A stretch of 47,129 nucleotides of DNA, from the IMG/VR virus record IMGVR_UViG_3300045303_000120, positions 1 to 47,129 of that record; one strand, given 5' to 3'. Every line of letters begins with the position of its first letter. The stretch's first letter is position 1. Source of the stretch: a virus. The position numbers were made by a program, and so were the translations under genes. Positions 23,033 to 31,974 of this stretch are shown here, piece by piece. The notes under the pieces were generated by a model that ran no database searches, was not told where the DNA came from, and worked only from the letters and a program-made list of their open reading frames with translations.

Positions 23033-23530
23033 GTGCTCTCCGTCCGGTCTGCCAACATGGACGACGTCCATTCGCTGTTCTCGGATTTGTCCGAGATCTC
23101 CACAGCGGAGGTGAACGCAGACTGTGGGAGCTGGTGGAAAGCCTTGCCCAAGGTCGCAAAGTTGCTGCTATTGCCTGATTCTCGAACCGATGTCCTTCTG
23201 GACGAATCGGGAACGGCGCTGGCGATCTTCGGGCACTACCCCAGCAAGCAGGCGCATATCCGGACCACTTGGTTCGTCTTTTCCAAGCCCTTCATAGCGC
23301 GGGGATTGGCGGCCACCCGGCTGGCTCGCCGCTACCTCAAGACGCTCCAGGTCTCTTATCCGAGGACCGAATTTCACAGCTACACGCTGTCGTCGCACCC
23401 TGGCCGGGACCGCTGGTTCACCTTGATCGGGATGGTCTCGCTGGGGAAAGGCCATTACGTTCTTCCATACAAAATCAGTGACTTGGAACCCTACGGGTTG
23501 TATAACCCACCAAATCCGCGAGCGTCATAA
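23033..23530 (+). CDS. Internal virion protein gp13-like (GNAT fold)
   Basis: A 165-residue protein starting with GTG after a strong AAGGAGGAGG. It resembles the T7 gp13 type of internal virion protein with a GNAT acetyltransferase-like fold: GTALAIFGHYP as the central strand and turn, FVFSKPFIARGLAATRLARRYL as the helix usually holding the acetyl-CoA loop, then HSYTLSSHPGRDRWFTLIGM. No canonical Q/R-x-x-G-x-G/A loop is clear, so catalytic activity is doubtful. It is needed for correct tail or core assembly in T7. Position after the tube proteins fits. Confidence 0.75.
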   Translation: MLSVRSANMDDVHSLFSDLSEISTAEVNADCGSWWKALPKVAKLLLLPDSRTDVLLDESGTALAIFGHYPSKQAHIRTTWFVFSKPFIARGLAATRLARRYLKTLQVSYPRTEFHSYTLSSHPGRDRWFTLIGMVSLGKGHYVLPYKISDLEPYGLYNPPNPRAS

Positions 23531-23577
23531 AACGGAGTTCGCCGCACCGTGCCGACCATCATGAAGGTCGTGCAGCT

Positions 23578-24213
23578 ATGTGCTTCGGTGGTGATGACGA
23601 CGCAGCCCAAGCGCGAATAGACGCGGCGCAGACCAAGACTGAACAGCGCGACGAAGAAATCGCTCGCCAGGGCCGCATCACCCAGGGCCAAGCGAACATC
23701 GATCAAGCGTTTTCGCAGTTCGATCCCAATTATTACAAAACATTTCAAGACGCGAGCGTAGCGGCGCAGACGCCCCAGGTCGAAACGCAGTACGCCAGGG
23801 CCAAAGACAAGGCGACTGCGCTCCTGGCGGGGCGCGGCATTCTCAAATCCAACATCGCCAGCACCCCGCTGGGTGACATCGAAAAGACCCGCGCCACGAC
23901 GCTGGGCCAGATCGCCAACGACGCGGTGACCCAGGCGAACAATCTCCGCGCCCAGGTCGAGAAACAAAAGACCGATCTTTATACGCTGAACACGGCGGCT
24001 GGCGATCCAACCGCGTTGGGTAACCGCGCCATCGGCGAAGCGTCTGCATTGGTGGCGCAGCCGACCACCAGCAGCTTGGGCGACATCTTCGGCAGCACGA
24101 TCAACTCGCTAGGGACTGCGGCGAAGGCAGATGCCTATTCGCCTTATGGCGGTCGCGTCGTCAACTGGTTTGGAACCCCGCCCACGACGGGCAAAGAGCG
24201 CGTCTATTCGTAG
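23578..24213 (+). CDS. Internal virion protein, paralogue 1
   Basis: A 211-residue protein beginning MCFGGDDD, a start often seen in podovirus internal virion proteins. It is mainly helical (coiled-coil-like 40-150), with QAFSQFDPNYYKTFQ near residue 45 and SSLGDIFGSTINSLG near 165. The next gene has QGFSQFTPEFYANKY and STLGDLFGGLVSPYS at matching places, so the two are a tandem duplication. AAGG precedes the ATG. These proteins are probably ejected into the cell with the DNA. Confidence 0.7.
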   Translation: MCFGGDDDAAQARIDAAQTKTEQRDEEIARQGRITQGQANIDQAFSQFDPNYYKTFQDASVAAQTPQVETQYARAKDKATALLAGRGILKSNIASTPLGDIEKTRATTLGQIANDAVTQANNLRAQVEKQKTDLYTLNTAAGDPTALGNRAIGEASALVAQPTTSSLGDIFGSTINSLGTAAKADAYSPYGGRVVNWFGTPPTTGKERVYS

Positions 24214-24222
24214 GAGGGCGGC

Positions 24223-25014
24223 ATGGGCTTTTTCAGTGACTTTTTCGACAACGTGCTCGGGATCGACCCGAACCCGGTTTACAACTACGCGGCGCTCAAT
24301 CCGAACGCAACGCGTTGGGGACAACAACAGGCGGAAGCCGCACCGGCCACGCCGGAGGCTGCCCCGCCCGCGCCGGTCGCAACCGTGGCTCCCGCCGCGC
24401 CAGCGGCTCCCGCCACCCCAGCTTTCGACGCGTCGCCCTTCCGGAGCCAAGTCGATCAGGGTTTCAGCCAGTTCACGCCTGAGTTCTATGCCAACAAATA
24501 CGCGGAATATTTCAATCCCTACAAAACAGGCGTTGATACTCAATATAACACCGCAAAAGACGCACTGACGGCTGGTGTCGCACGAAGGGGCCTTGCCGAC
24601 TCACAGCAAGGTCGCGGTCTTTTTCAGCAGCTCGACGCGCTGCGCGACCAAGCGATCAATACCGGCCAGGGCGCGGCGCAGGGCTTCCAGTCTTCGCTCA
24701 CGGACCAAGTCAACACGGCGAAGAACAACCTCTACGGCACCATCGGGGAAGGCGCAGACAACGCCAGCGTCGGATCTCGGGCTTCGACCGAAGCCGGTCG
24801 GATTGCCGGGACCAAGGCTCCGGCATCCACGCTGGGCGACCTATTCGGGGGCCTTGTCTCGCCATACTCCACAGCGGCGGGCAGCGGAACCGGCAGTCTG
24901 GCAACCAACCCGGAGAAGCAGGCATTCGCGACCGGCAGCAATCTCAACCTCGCCAACTCAAGCAGCAGTCCAGCCGCTTCGACTAAGGTGGTCGGGGCCA
25001 AAAAGAAGTTTTAG
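24223..25014 (+). CDS. Internal virion protein, paralogue 2
   Basis: A 263-residue relative of the preceding protein, 10 nt downstream with a strong AGGAGGGC ribosome site. Residues 35-75 are an Ala/Pro-rich linker absent from the first copy. The shared core (FSQFTPEFY, ARRGLADSQQG as the counterpart of AGRGILKSN, and STLGDLFGG) then follows in the same order. Length and linker have diverged, so the duplication is not recent. The likely role is as a component of the internal core or ejection channel. Confidence 0.7.
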   Translation: MGFFSDFFDNVLGIDPNPVYNYAALNPNATRWGQQQAEAAPATPEAAPPAPVATVAPAAPAAPATPAFDASPFRSQVDQGFSQFTPEFYANKYAEYFNPYKTGVDTQYNTAKDALTAGVARRGLADSQQGRGLFQQLDALRDQAINTGQGAAQGFQSSLTDQVNTAKNNLYGTIGEGADNASVGSRASTEAGRIAGTKAPASTLGDLFGGLVSPYSTAAGSGTGSLATNPEKQAFATGSNLNLANSSSSPAASTKVVGAKKKF

Positions 25015-25017
25015 CCC

Positions 25018-25752
25018 ATGTGTACCGGCATCGAAATCGCCTTGCTCGCGGCTGGCGCGGCAGCGTCTGCCGGTGGCGCTATTATTTCGCGCAACGAGAG
25101 CCAGAAGAACGCTGCGGCGGTGGCCACGGCTCGCAACAACGAGCTGCGGCTCAGCCTTGCGCGCCAGAAAGACTACGAAGACCGGAGCCGTACCCAAGGC
25201 GTCCAGAAGGCGCTGGCTAATTTCAGTCCCGACGAACAGGCGAAGCAATTTACCGCAGACGAGGCGCGGCGCACTCAAGCGATCACCGATGCGGTCACGC
25301 CGACCCAGGGCGTCGGAGACATTCCCTTGCCAACCGGCACGGAGAACGCCCCGACCGTGGTAAAAGACAACATCGCCAAGCGTCTGCGCGATGTCTTTAA
25401 TACTGCCACGACCAACGCCAAGCTCGCAGCCAAGCCGCTCACCTACGCCGACATACTGGCGGGAAACAACATTCCGCTGACCGAAGCGGGCCGCATAGTC
25501 GATACAAACAACAGCTTCTCGCGCCAGGAAGCCGCCATGCTCCCGGCCCAGCAGGATTTCGCGGCGTACATGGCGCAGCGCAATCCGTCGCTCTGGGGAC
25601 CGGTTCTCCAGGCCACCGGCACGGCGCTGGCCGCCGGGGCCGGGTCTGGATACGCGGGGAAGATCGGCTCGAAGCTCCTGGCGGCTGGTGCCGGTGCCCC
25701 GACAACGTATGCAGGCGACCCGCTTTCTTATCTCGACACCCCGGTGAGCTAG
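25018..25752 (+). CDS. Internal virion protein with N-terminal hydrophobic segment
   Basis: A 244-residue protein. Residues 3-23 form a hydrophobic stretch (IEIALLAAGAAASAGGAI), then a helical, coiled-coil-like region (NAAAVATARNNELRLSLARQKDYEDRSRTQG). It ends with another Gly/Ala-rich hydrophobic segment (ALAAGAGSGYAGKIG). Amphipathic and hydrophobic parts suit a protein that inserts into the cell envelope on ejection. It lies between other internal virion proteins. No named family was recognised. Confidence 0.65.
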   Translation: MCTGIEIALLAAGAAASAGGAIISRNESQKNAAAVATARNNELRLSLARQKDYEDRSRTQGVQKALANFSPDEQAKQFTADEARRTQAITDAVTPTQGVGDIPLPTGTENAPTVVKDNIAKRLRDVFNTATTNAKLAAKPLTYADILAGNNIPLTEAGRIVDTNNSFSRQEAAMLPAQQDFAAYMAQRNPSLWGPVLQATGTALAAGAGSGYAGKIGSKLLAAGAGAPTTYAGDPLSYLDTPVS

Positions 25753-27339
25753 ATGCCCCAGATCATCAATCCCTACAAACCCGGCCCCGGATTGGGTGAC
25801 GATCTGTTTGGCATCGGCGGCTTAACAGACACGTTCTTTGGACCGAAGGCGGCGACGTCGGCGTACACCCGCGAGAAGTTCAAAGAACAACAACGCCAGA
25901 ACATCAGCACCGAAGATTTGGCGAATCTTCTCGCTAACCCGACCGCAAACCCCGGCGCGATAGCGGCGGCGGGAATACGCGCCGGTATCGATCCCAAGAA
26001 TGCCTTCGGGTATCGCTCCGGAGCCAACATCGCCCGGATGGACCCGACGCAACTGGAGACGCCAGCCAGTCAGGCGCTCATCACGCAGAACCTCCTGACC
26101 CAGCCCGGTGCCAACTACGTCAGCACTCCGCAAGGTCAGGCATCGGCACAGGCCAACACGCAGGCCATCGCCGCGCTACAAGCCGAGAAAGCGAAGGAGA
26201 CGCAAATAGCGTTAGATGCTCGCACGAATATGCCTGCCTACGACGCCAACGGAAATCCCGTCATTGTCTTGAAAAGCAATGCGCCGGGTATGCGTCCGGT
26301 GCTGCCGCTGGAACAGGAAAAAGCTGCCGAACTGCGACGGCTCGGGGTATTCGGCGGCGGCGCTCCAGCGTCGGCGGCCCCGGCGTGGCCCGCCCCTGGT
26401 GCGCCAGCGGACACTTCCATCATGACCGCGCCGATAACAGACGCGTCTGTGTTCGCGCCGTCGTTAGCGGCACCGCCCGCCCGTCCTCCGATCTCGCCGG
26501 ATGCGCGCATTGCTCTGGGTCTGGACCCCAAGACCCAGGATGGCGACAACATCGTCATCTACAACGCGGCGGGCGAAAAACTGCGCTCGTATATCTCGCT
26601 GGATAACGGACGAACCGACGACGCCGGAAATCCGATAACGCTCGGCCCTGGCGAGCAAAAGGTGATTGTCGGGAAGACCAATCCAAATGTCGGGACCGGC
26701 GGCAGCACTGGCCCAAGGGATAAGCTCCTCGAATCCAGAATCGCGCATCGGACCTTGATGGGCAGCGTGGACAACATGATTAAAGCGCTCGACAAACCGG
26801 GCGCAGACGCGGCTCTCGGCATCGTCGGTCAAGGGGCCACCATCATCGATAATCTTCGAGCGCAGGCGGACGCTCTCACCGGGGCGGCCAAGGATCTCGG
26901 CTTTGGACAATACGCCGACAAATTCAACGCAAGCGCGCAGCAATATTACGACCAAACTCCTGGCCTGAAGCAGTGGGCCGAAGCCAGGAACATCGACCGC
27001 AGCGTGATGCAATCGCGAATGAGCAGCCTCGCCTACGCGATGGCGCGCGCAGACGACCCGCGCGGTGACATCAGCAATAAAGCCGTGGACAGCAAGATGG
27101 CTGAACTCGGGGCGAAGCTCCAGAACCCGGCTGCGTTCAAGACGGTCTTGCAAGACCTGAAGGCGCGTTCTGAATTGCAACAGCGCATCCGTGAGGAAGA
27201 AACGACGCGGATCTTGCCGCCTAATACGCTGCCCGCCGCCGGAGCCGCTGCAACCGCTGGAGCCGCACCACCGCCAGCCGCTGGAGCCGCACCGCCACCG
27301 CCACCCGGTTTCGTGCTCCAGCCAACCCCGGTTCCGTAA
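25753..27339 (+). CDS. Internal virion protein, 528 aa
   Basis: The ATG directly follows the preceding stop. Residues 1-175 and 320-480 are helical, with Ala/Pro-rich linkers at about 205-250 and at the C-terminus (repeated GAAPPPAAGAAPPPPPG). Residues 380-470 (AKDLGFGQYADKFNASAQQYYDQ ... MSSLAYAMARADDPRGDISNKAVDSKMAELG) include a pattern I have seen in phage internal core proteins. It overlaps the next gene by one base (TAATG). Probably part of the ejected core; function otherwise unknown. Confidence 0.65.
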   Translation: MPQIINPYKPGPGLGDDLFGIGGLTDTFFGPKAATSAYTREKFKEQQRQNISTEDLANLLANPTANPGAIAAAGIRAGIDPKNAFGYRSGANIARMDPTQLETPASQALITQNLLTQPGANYVSTPQGQASAQANTQAIAALQAEKAKETQIALDARTNMPAYDANGNPVIVLKSNAPGMRPVLPLEQEKAAELRRLGVFGGGAPASAAPAWPAPGAPADTSIMTAPITDASVFAPSLAAPPARPPISPDARIALGLDPKTQDGDNIVIYNAAGEKLRSYISLDNGRTDDAGNPITLGPGEQKVIVGKTNPNVGTGGSTGPRDKLLESRIAHRTLMGSVDNMIKALDKPGADAALGIVGQGATIIDNLRAQADALTGAAKDLGFGQYADKFNASAQQYYDQTPGLKQWAEARNIDRSVMQSRMSSLAYAMARADDPRGDISNKAVDSKMAELGAKLQNPAAFKTVLQDLKARSELQQRIREEETTRILPPNTLPAAGAAATAGAAPPPAAGAAPPPPPGFVLQPTPVP

Positions 27340-30300
27340 TGACCGTCGCCACCAACCCAACGACCGGGGAGAGCGTCTATCTGGACGATGCTACGGGACA
27401 GTGGCTCCCGGCGCAGACCGCGATCAATCCGGACACGGGCGAGAAAGCAATCTTCGACGGGAAAGCGTGGGTGCCGCATACGGCTCCCGGCGCGGCTCCC
27501 CCGGCGACTCCACCGCCCGCGTCAACTTACCAATCGCCGGAAGCCGACCAGGGACTGCGCGAACGGATCGAGCCACCGGCTGGCGTCGGTTTTAACGCCA
27601 ACACCGCGAAGCTCGCCGGTCAAGCCGCTGGTAGCGGCGGGATCAGCACTCTCATGCTCCCGGTGGATCTCCCTGGTTATCTCCAGCGGGGCGTCACTTG
27701 GGGCATGGACAAGCTGACCGATCCGATCTTTCAGCGGCTCAATCAAGCGGCTGGCAAGACGATCATCCCGACGAGTCTGGAGCGGTCTGTCAGAAATCCA
27801 CAGGGTCTCCCCCTCCCTGGTTCGGACATTCCTATTCCGTCTGAAAAGATCAAAGAAGGCGCTTCGTGGCTCGCCCAGAAACTGGGCTACCAGCCAGCCG
27901 TGCCCGAGACCCTGGGGGAAAAAGCCCTAAGCCATGGCGTCGAGCTTGGCACCGGGGCGTTTACCGGCGCTGGTCTGTTATCCAAGATTGGGCTTGCCCG
28001 CAAATTGGCGCTCGAAGCGCCAGGGGCGCTCCCGTCTCGCATCGACAAGTACGTGCGCCCCTACGCTGAGAACCCGGTAAAGACGATTATTGGCGACACC
28101 GTAGGCGGCGTCGGCGCTGGCGAAGCACTGACCGCGACGCAGGAGATACCCCAGAATATACGCGACATGGGCGGCGGCTCAGTCGGCACCATCGCCGATC
28201 TCGTCGGCATGGGAGTTGGCGGCGTCACCAGCGGGACGCTGGCCAGCGCGGGAATGCGGACCCCAACGACCCTTGGCAACGCAGTCACCGCGCCCCGTCC
28301 TGCGTTTGGCATCCCGGTCGATCCGGTAACCAAAGCTGGCGTCTCTAATCGGGTCGCAGACGACACGGCGCGATTGCTGCAAGGGTCGGTCACCAGCGGC
28401 AAGCCGCAAGACGTGGCGGCGAACCTCGCCGCAGCCGTCGAAGACCTAAAAAGCAAGGGTCTGCCGATCCCGACCACCGACATCGCCATAGACGACAAAG
28501 GATTGGCTGGATTGGGAAAGCGCCAGAGAACGCGCGCTGGCCCAACCGGCTACTTCGATGCCGATACGCCGCCAGACGTTAGGCAACAATACAGTTTCGC
28601 AGAACGCGACTTGGCGCAGAAGGAAGCCGCGTCCCAGCAAGTGCAATCGGTCAGAGACCCAAACGCCGACACGGAGCTTTTCCAGAACCGCGTAGCAGAC
28701 CGCGCCAGGATGGAGCTGGAGGCACGACAGCGGGAGATCGACCAGCCGACCGGCGGGGCGCGCGGTTTGCAACAGGCGCGCGAAGCCGAAGCCCAGCCGG
28801 TGATCCAAGCCGAAGGCGGCACTCCAGACGCGTCCAAGAGCCTCTACGATATGTGGCACGGCACCCGCGCCGCCGAACAGACGCGTTCGCAGGCGCTCTA
28901 CGCCAATCCGGATTTCACCGAGCATAGTTTCAACATCGGGTCGATGGAGCGGGCCGCCGCCGATATTCGCAGACAAGCCGCAGAACCGGGCAGCGCACCG
29001 ATCAACGCCAGGACCGAGGATATTCTTCAGCGCATCGAGTCGGCGCAGGAGACCGGCACTCTGACCGGCAAGAAACTCTCGGAAATGAACAAAGACATCG
29101 AGGCGTACATCGAGGCGTCGTTAAAAGACGGACAGCGTTTTCAGGAACTCAAGGATCTGAAGAACAGCATCGCGAACGCGATCACCGACTTGCCGAGACC
29201 GCATCCGGCGCGTGAAGCGATTACCGCCGCCAGGACGAACACAGCCGAAGTCATCGACCCGAATTTCCGCCAATTCGCCAGCGGCAAAGCCGATCTCGCA
29301 GAAAAGACCAACCCCGGACAGGTCTATCCGTCGGAGTTCGGGCCGAAGGCGCTGGCGCGCGGCGAAGATGTCCAACAAACCATGAATGTCGCCGGTCTGC
29401 GCGGCAACACGCCGGAAGCAGCCGCAAACGCCCGGACGATCATTTTCGACGAGCTGGCCCAGAGCGGAGCCATTAAAGACGGGGTGCTCGATCCGGCCAA
29501 GCTCACCAGTTGGCGCAACCGAAACAACGATAGAATCCAGAACGTCCCTGGGCTGGCGGACGAAGTCAACAACATGGTGGCGTCGGCGCGGCGTGGATCT
29601 AACACCGCAGGGCAATACGCCGAGGAAATCGCCGCTGCCGAAAAGCGATTGGCGGAGACGAAGACAGCCCAATCCAGCGGGGTGGTCGGCAAGATCGCGG
29701 GCGAGAACCCGGTCGATGCGGTCAGCAAGATCCTGACCAAAGGCGGCACCCAATCGGCCAAAGACATTACCGAGCTACGCAACCGGATGGGCAACAATCC
29801 CGAAGCGGTCGCGTCGCTCAAGGCGGCGGTCGCGGATCACTTCTCCCAGAAGGTCAGCAGATTTGACCCGGCACTGGACGACGCGACACACGCCGCTGAT
29901 CTTCGGAAGCTCGTCGGGGAGTTCAACAAGAACCGGCCCGCACTGGTGGCCGCTGGTTTCACGCCAGAAGAACTCAATACGCTGCAACAGGCGCAGACGG
30001 TGCTGCTGCCGCTCACCCGGCGCAACGTCCAGGCCACGGTCGGATCGACCACGGCGGAGAGCAATCAAGCGGTCATGAAGCCGCTGGAACTGGCGCTGAA
30101 AGTCCACTACGGCACACTGAAAGGCGGCAGCGTTTTCAGAAACATTAAGATCGCGGCTGGTCTGCTAAAAGGCGACACCGGCACCGCAGTCGAGCAGCTC
30201 GCCACCAGGGCGATGTTCGATCCGGACCTCGCCCAGAAACTGCTCACCAGGGACGTCAGTAAATCCGGAACCCCGGCGTGGAACGCTGAGCTACAGAAAG

Positions 30301-30377
30301 TGCTCCGGCGCAACCAAGTCCTGAAAGATCTCGTAAAAGACGACGGGACAGACGACGGCGAAGACAAGGCAAAGTAA
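27339..30377 (+). CDS. Large internal virion (ejection) protein, 1012 aa
   Basis: Longest internal protein of the virion block, in the place occupied by the largest core protein in T7-like phages. The N-terminus has two short beta motifs with TGESVYLDDATGQWLPAQ and TGEKAIFDGKAWVPH. A Gly/Ala-rich, weakly hydrophobic region (residues 205-310) could be membrane-active. The last 600 residues are helical and charged, rich in Ala, Arg, Glu and Gln, with coiled-coil character. No enzyme motif is visible; the transglycosylase is encoded separately at 4661. Probably forms the internal core and the trans-envelope channel. Confidence 0.7.
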   Translation: MTVATNPTTGESVYLDDATGQWLPAQTAINPDTGEKAIFDGKAWVPHTAPGAAPPATPPPASTYQSPEADQGLRERIEPPAGVGFNANTAKLAGQAAGSGGISTLMLPVDLPGYLQRGVTWGMDKLTDPIFQRLNQAAGKTIIPTSLERSVRNPQGLPLPGSDIPIPSEKIKEGASWLAQKLGYQPAVPETLGEKALSHGVELGTGAFTGAGLLSKIGLARKLALEAPGALPSRIDKYVRPYAENPVKTIIGDTVGGVGAGEALTATQEIPQNIRDMGGGSVGTIADLVGMGVGGVTSGTLASAGMRTPTTLGNAVTAPRPAFGIPVDPVTKAGVSNRVADDTARLLQGSVTSGKPQDVAANLAAAVEDLKSKGLPIPTTDIAIDDKGLAGLGKRQRTRAGPTGYFDADTPPDVRQQYSFAERDLAQKEAASQQVQSVRDPNADTELFQNRVADRARMELEARQREIDQPTGGARGLQQAREAEAQPVIQAEGGTPDASKSLYDMWHGTRAAEQTRSQALYANPDFTEHSFNIGSMERAAADIRRQAAEPGSAPINARTEDILQRIESAQETGTLTGKKLSEMNKDIEAYIEASLKDGQRFQELKDLKNSIANAITDLPRPHPAREAITAARTNTAEVIDPNFRQFASGKADLAEKTNPGQVYPSEFGPKALARGEDVQQTMNVAGLRGNTPEAAANARTIIFDELAQSGAIKDGVLDPAKLTSWRNRNNDRIQNVPGLADEVNNMVASARRGSNTAGQYAEEIAAAEKRLAETKTAQSSGVVGKIAGENPVDAVSKILTKGGTQSAKDITELRNRMGNNPEAVASLKAAVADHFSQKVSRFDPALDDATHAADLRKLVGEFNKNRPALVAAGFTPEELNTLQQAQTVLLPLTRRNVQATVGSTTAESNQAVMKPLELALKVHYGTLKGGSVFRNIKIAAGLLKGDTGTAVEQLATRAMFDPDLAQKLLTRDVSKSGTPAWNAELQKVLRRNQVLKDLVKDDGTDDGEDKAK

Positions 30378-30620
30378 ATGGCAGAGACCCTAGGCGAAGT
30401 CTTACAGAGCGTCATGGCCAACATGCAGAACAAGGCCAGACGACCCGTTGATGACATTCCGGCGGTCGGTGGCCTGGGGTTCGACCCGATGAATTTGCCG
30501 GTGGCGGGCGGTCAACTCACGCCGCAAGCCGGGATCTACGGCGGCGGCGACATCGTCAACAAACAGTCGCTGATCCCGCAAGACTGGAAAGCAGCTCTGA
30601 ATTACCGACGAACATTTTGA
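30378..30620 (+). CDS. Hypothetical protein, 80 aa
   Basis: Begins directly after the large internal protein. The first 25 residues are helical (LGEVLQSVMANMQNKARR), the rest is Gly/Pro-rich (GGLGFDPMNLPVAGGQLTPQAG) and probably flexible. No family recognised. Lying between internal virion and lysis genes, it may be a minor virion component. Confidence 0.55.
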   Translation: MAETLGEVLQSVMANMQNKARRPVDDIPAVGGLGFDPMNLPVAGGQLTPQAGIYGGGDIVNKQSLIPQDWKAALNYRRTF

Positions 30621-30627
30621 TGCCGCC

Positions 30628-30918
30628 ATGATGGTCGAGCAGGCGCGATCTTGGATCAGAGAAAACTCTACCCTGGTCTACTTTCTGGTCGCGCAGTTCA
30701 TCGCCGGGGGAGCGTTGGCGGCAAGCGTTCTGGCGTACATGGTGAGATTGGAAACGCGCGTTCACACAATGGAGACGCGCGGCGCTGAGTACACCGTCGC
30801 CAGGATGGACGAAATGAAGCTGCGGCTCGCAGCGATGGAGCAGAATATAAAGACCAACGATGACAGCATTCGGCGCATCGTAGACGTCCTGACCCGCGAA
30901 CTGAAAGCAAGACCATGA
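30628..30918 (+). CDS. Membrane-anchored coiled-coil protein, candidate holin or spanin
   Basis: A 96-residue protein with one membrane helix near residues 16-42 (LVYFLVAQFIAGGALAASVLAYMV) followed by a coiled coil to the end. Its stop overlaps the amidase start, the classic place for a holin or inner-membrane spanin. N-in/C-out topology with a long periplasmic coiled coil fits an i-spanin better than a typical holin, but no outer-membrane lipoprotein partner was found overlapping it. Named by context only. Confidence 0.6.
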   Translation: MMVEQARSWIRENSTLVYFLVAQFIAGGALAASVLAYMVRLETRVHTMETRGAEYTVARMDEMKLRLAAMEQNIKTNDDSIRRIVDVLTRELKARP

Positions 30919-31556
30919 TCCACGACCGAATTGTTATCTCATCCGGCCACGGCAAACACGTTCGTGGCGCGCACGGGATCATAGACGAGGTGGACGAGGC
31001 CCGCCGCGTCGTGGACGCAGTCGCGGAGGGAATGCGGCAGCGGGGCGTCGAGGTGTTCGTCTTCCACGACGACGTATCGGAGACCCAGAATGAAAACCTG
31101 AACCGCATCGTCAACTATCACAATTCGGAGTCACGCGATCTCGATGTCTCGGTCCATTTCAACGCGTTCGAGCAGACCGCCAAGCCGCGCGGCACGGAGG
31201 TGCTTTTCGTCACGCAAGGCCCGCTGGCTTCCCAGGTCGCGGCGGCAATAGCAGACTGTGGGCTGGTGGACCGGGGCGGCAAAAAGCGCACGGACCTGTT
31301 TTTCCTCAATAACACCGACATGCCAGCGATCCTGATCGAAGTGTGCTTTGTCGATAGCGAAGCCGACACCGACGTGTACGATGAGAACTTCGACGCGATC
31401 TGCGACGCCATCGTCACGTCTGTGAGCGGTCTGGCAGACGACGCAGAACCCCCAGTGATCGTGCCGCCGCCAGCGACCCCCCGCGTAGACATTGAGGTGT
31501 CTGGAAATGTGCTTATCTTTGTGAATGGCCAGCAAATAGGGACTGTACCGGAATGA
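30915..31556 (+). CDS. N-acetylmuramoyl-L-alanine amidase endolysin
   Basis: A 213-residue zinc amidase of the Amidase_3 type. Zinc ligands and catalytic residues are visible: H12 in ISSGHG, E25 in IIDEVDEA, H81 in VSVHFNA, and E142 in ILIEVCFVDSEAD. It cuts the bond between MurNAc and the peptide stem. There is no signal peptide, so a holin is needed for export. Residues about 165-185 are a Pro-rich linker, and the last 25 (NVLIFVNGQQIGTVPE) form a small C-terminal strand-turn-strand extension. It overlaps the preceding membrane gene and the following regulator (ATGA). Confidence 0.9.
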   Translation: MIHDRIVISSGHGKHVRGAHGIIDEVDEARRVVDAVAEGMRQRGVEVFVFHDDVSETQNENLNRIVNYHNSESRDLDVSVHFNAFEQTAKPRGTEVLFVTQGPLASQVAAAIADCGLVDRGGKKRTDLFFLNNTDMPAILIEVCFVDSEADTDVYDENFDAICDAIVTSVSGLADDAEPPVIVPPPATPRVDIEVSGNVLIFVNGQQIGTVPE

Positions 31557-31888
31557 CAACGCCAAAAGACGTTATCAGGCAAGAGTTTGGCCGGAAATTG
31601 CGCCGATTGCTGATGGAAAAGGGCCTAACTCAGTCGGAGTTCGCTCGGCTGGCGGCAAAGCACACCAACGACGGGCAATTCCGCCGGGATCTGGTGTCGA
31701 GCTACATCCACGGACGGTTCGCGCCGTCCCCGAAAAACCTCTATGCGATGGCGCAGACGCTCGACATGGAGCCGGAGGAGCTGCTTCCCCAGGCGGAGGA
31801 GCTTCTACGCAGACGGCAGCCCCAGCGTCTGGAAAAGACGGTTTCGCTGCGAACGGCGCTGGATTTTCTTAGATCTGTCGCAGCATGA
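31553..31888 (+). CDS. XRE-family transcriptional regulator
   Basis: A 111-residue protein with a helix-turn-helix of the Cro/CI type: FGRKLRRLLMEKGLTQSEFARLAA, a six-residue insertion, then DLVSSYIHGRFAPSPKNLYAMAQTLDMEPEELLP. Its start overlaps the amidase stop (ATGA), so it is made late with the lysis genes. A regulator at the end of a lysis cassette could shut down early genes or time lysis. Dimerisation may come from the C-terminal helix (LEKTVSLRTALDFLRSV). Confidence 0.85.
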   Translation: MTTPKDVIRQEFGRKLRRLLMEKGLTQSEFARLAAKHTNDGQFRRDLVSSYIHGRFAPSPKNLYAMAQTLDMEPEELLPQAEELLRRRQPQRLEKTVSLRTALDFLRSVAA

Positions 31889-31974
31889 CCCGCGAAGACG
31901 CGATCTACGCGGTGTGTCTCGGCGTGGTCGCGATCATGGTGCTCGCGTCGGTGCTGGTCTTATTTATGCGTTAG
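31885..31974 (+). CDS. Membrane microprotein, 29 aa
   Basis: The ATG overlaps the XRE gene stop (ATGA). After MTREDAIYAV comes one hydrophobic helix (LGVVAIMVLASVLVLFM) and a terminal Arg. It is the last gene of the rightward late operon, and its end overlaps the 3' end of the convergent methyltransferase gene by 15 bp. Short one-helix proteins next to endolysins can be pinholin- or antiholin-like. This is context only. Confidence 0.5.
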   Translation: MTREDAIYAVCLGVVAIMVLASVLVLFMR

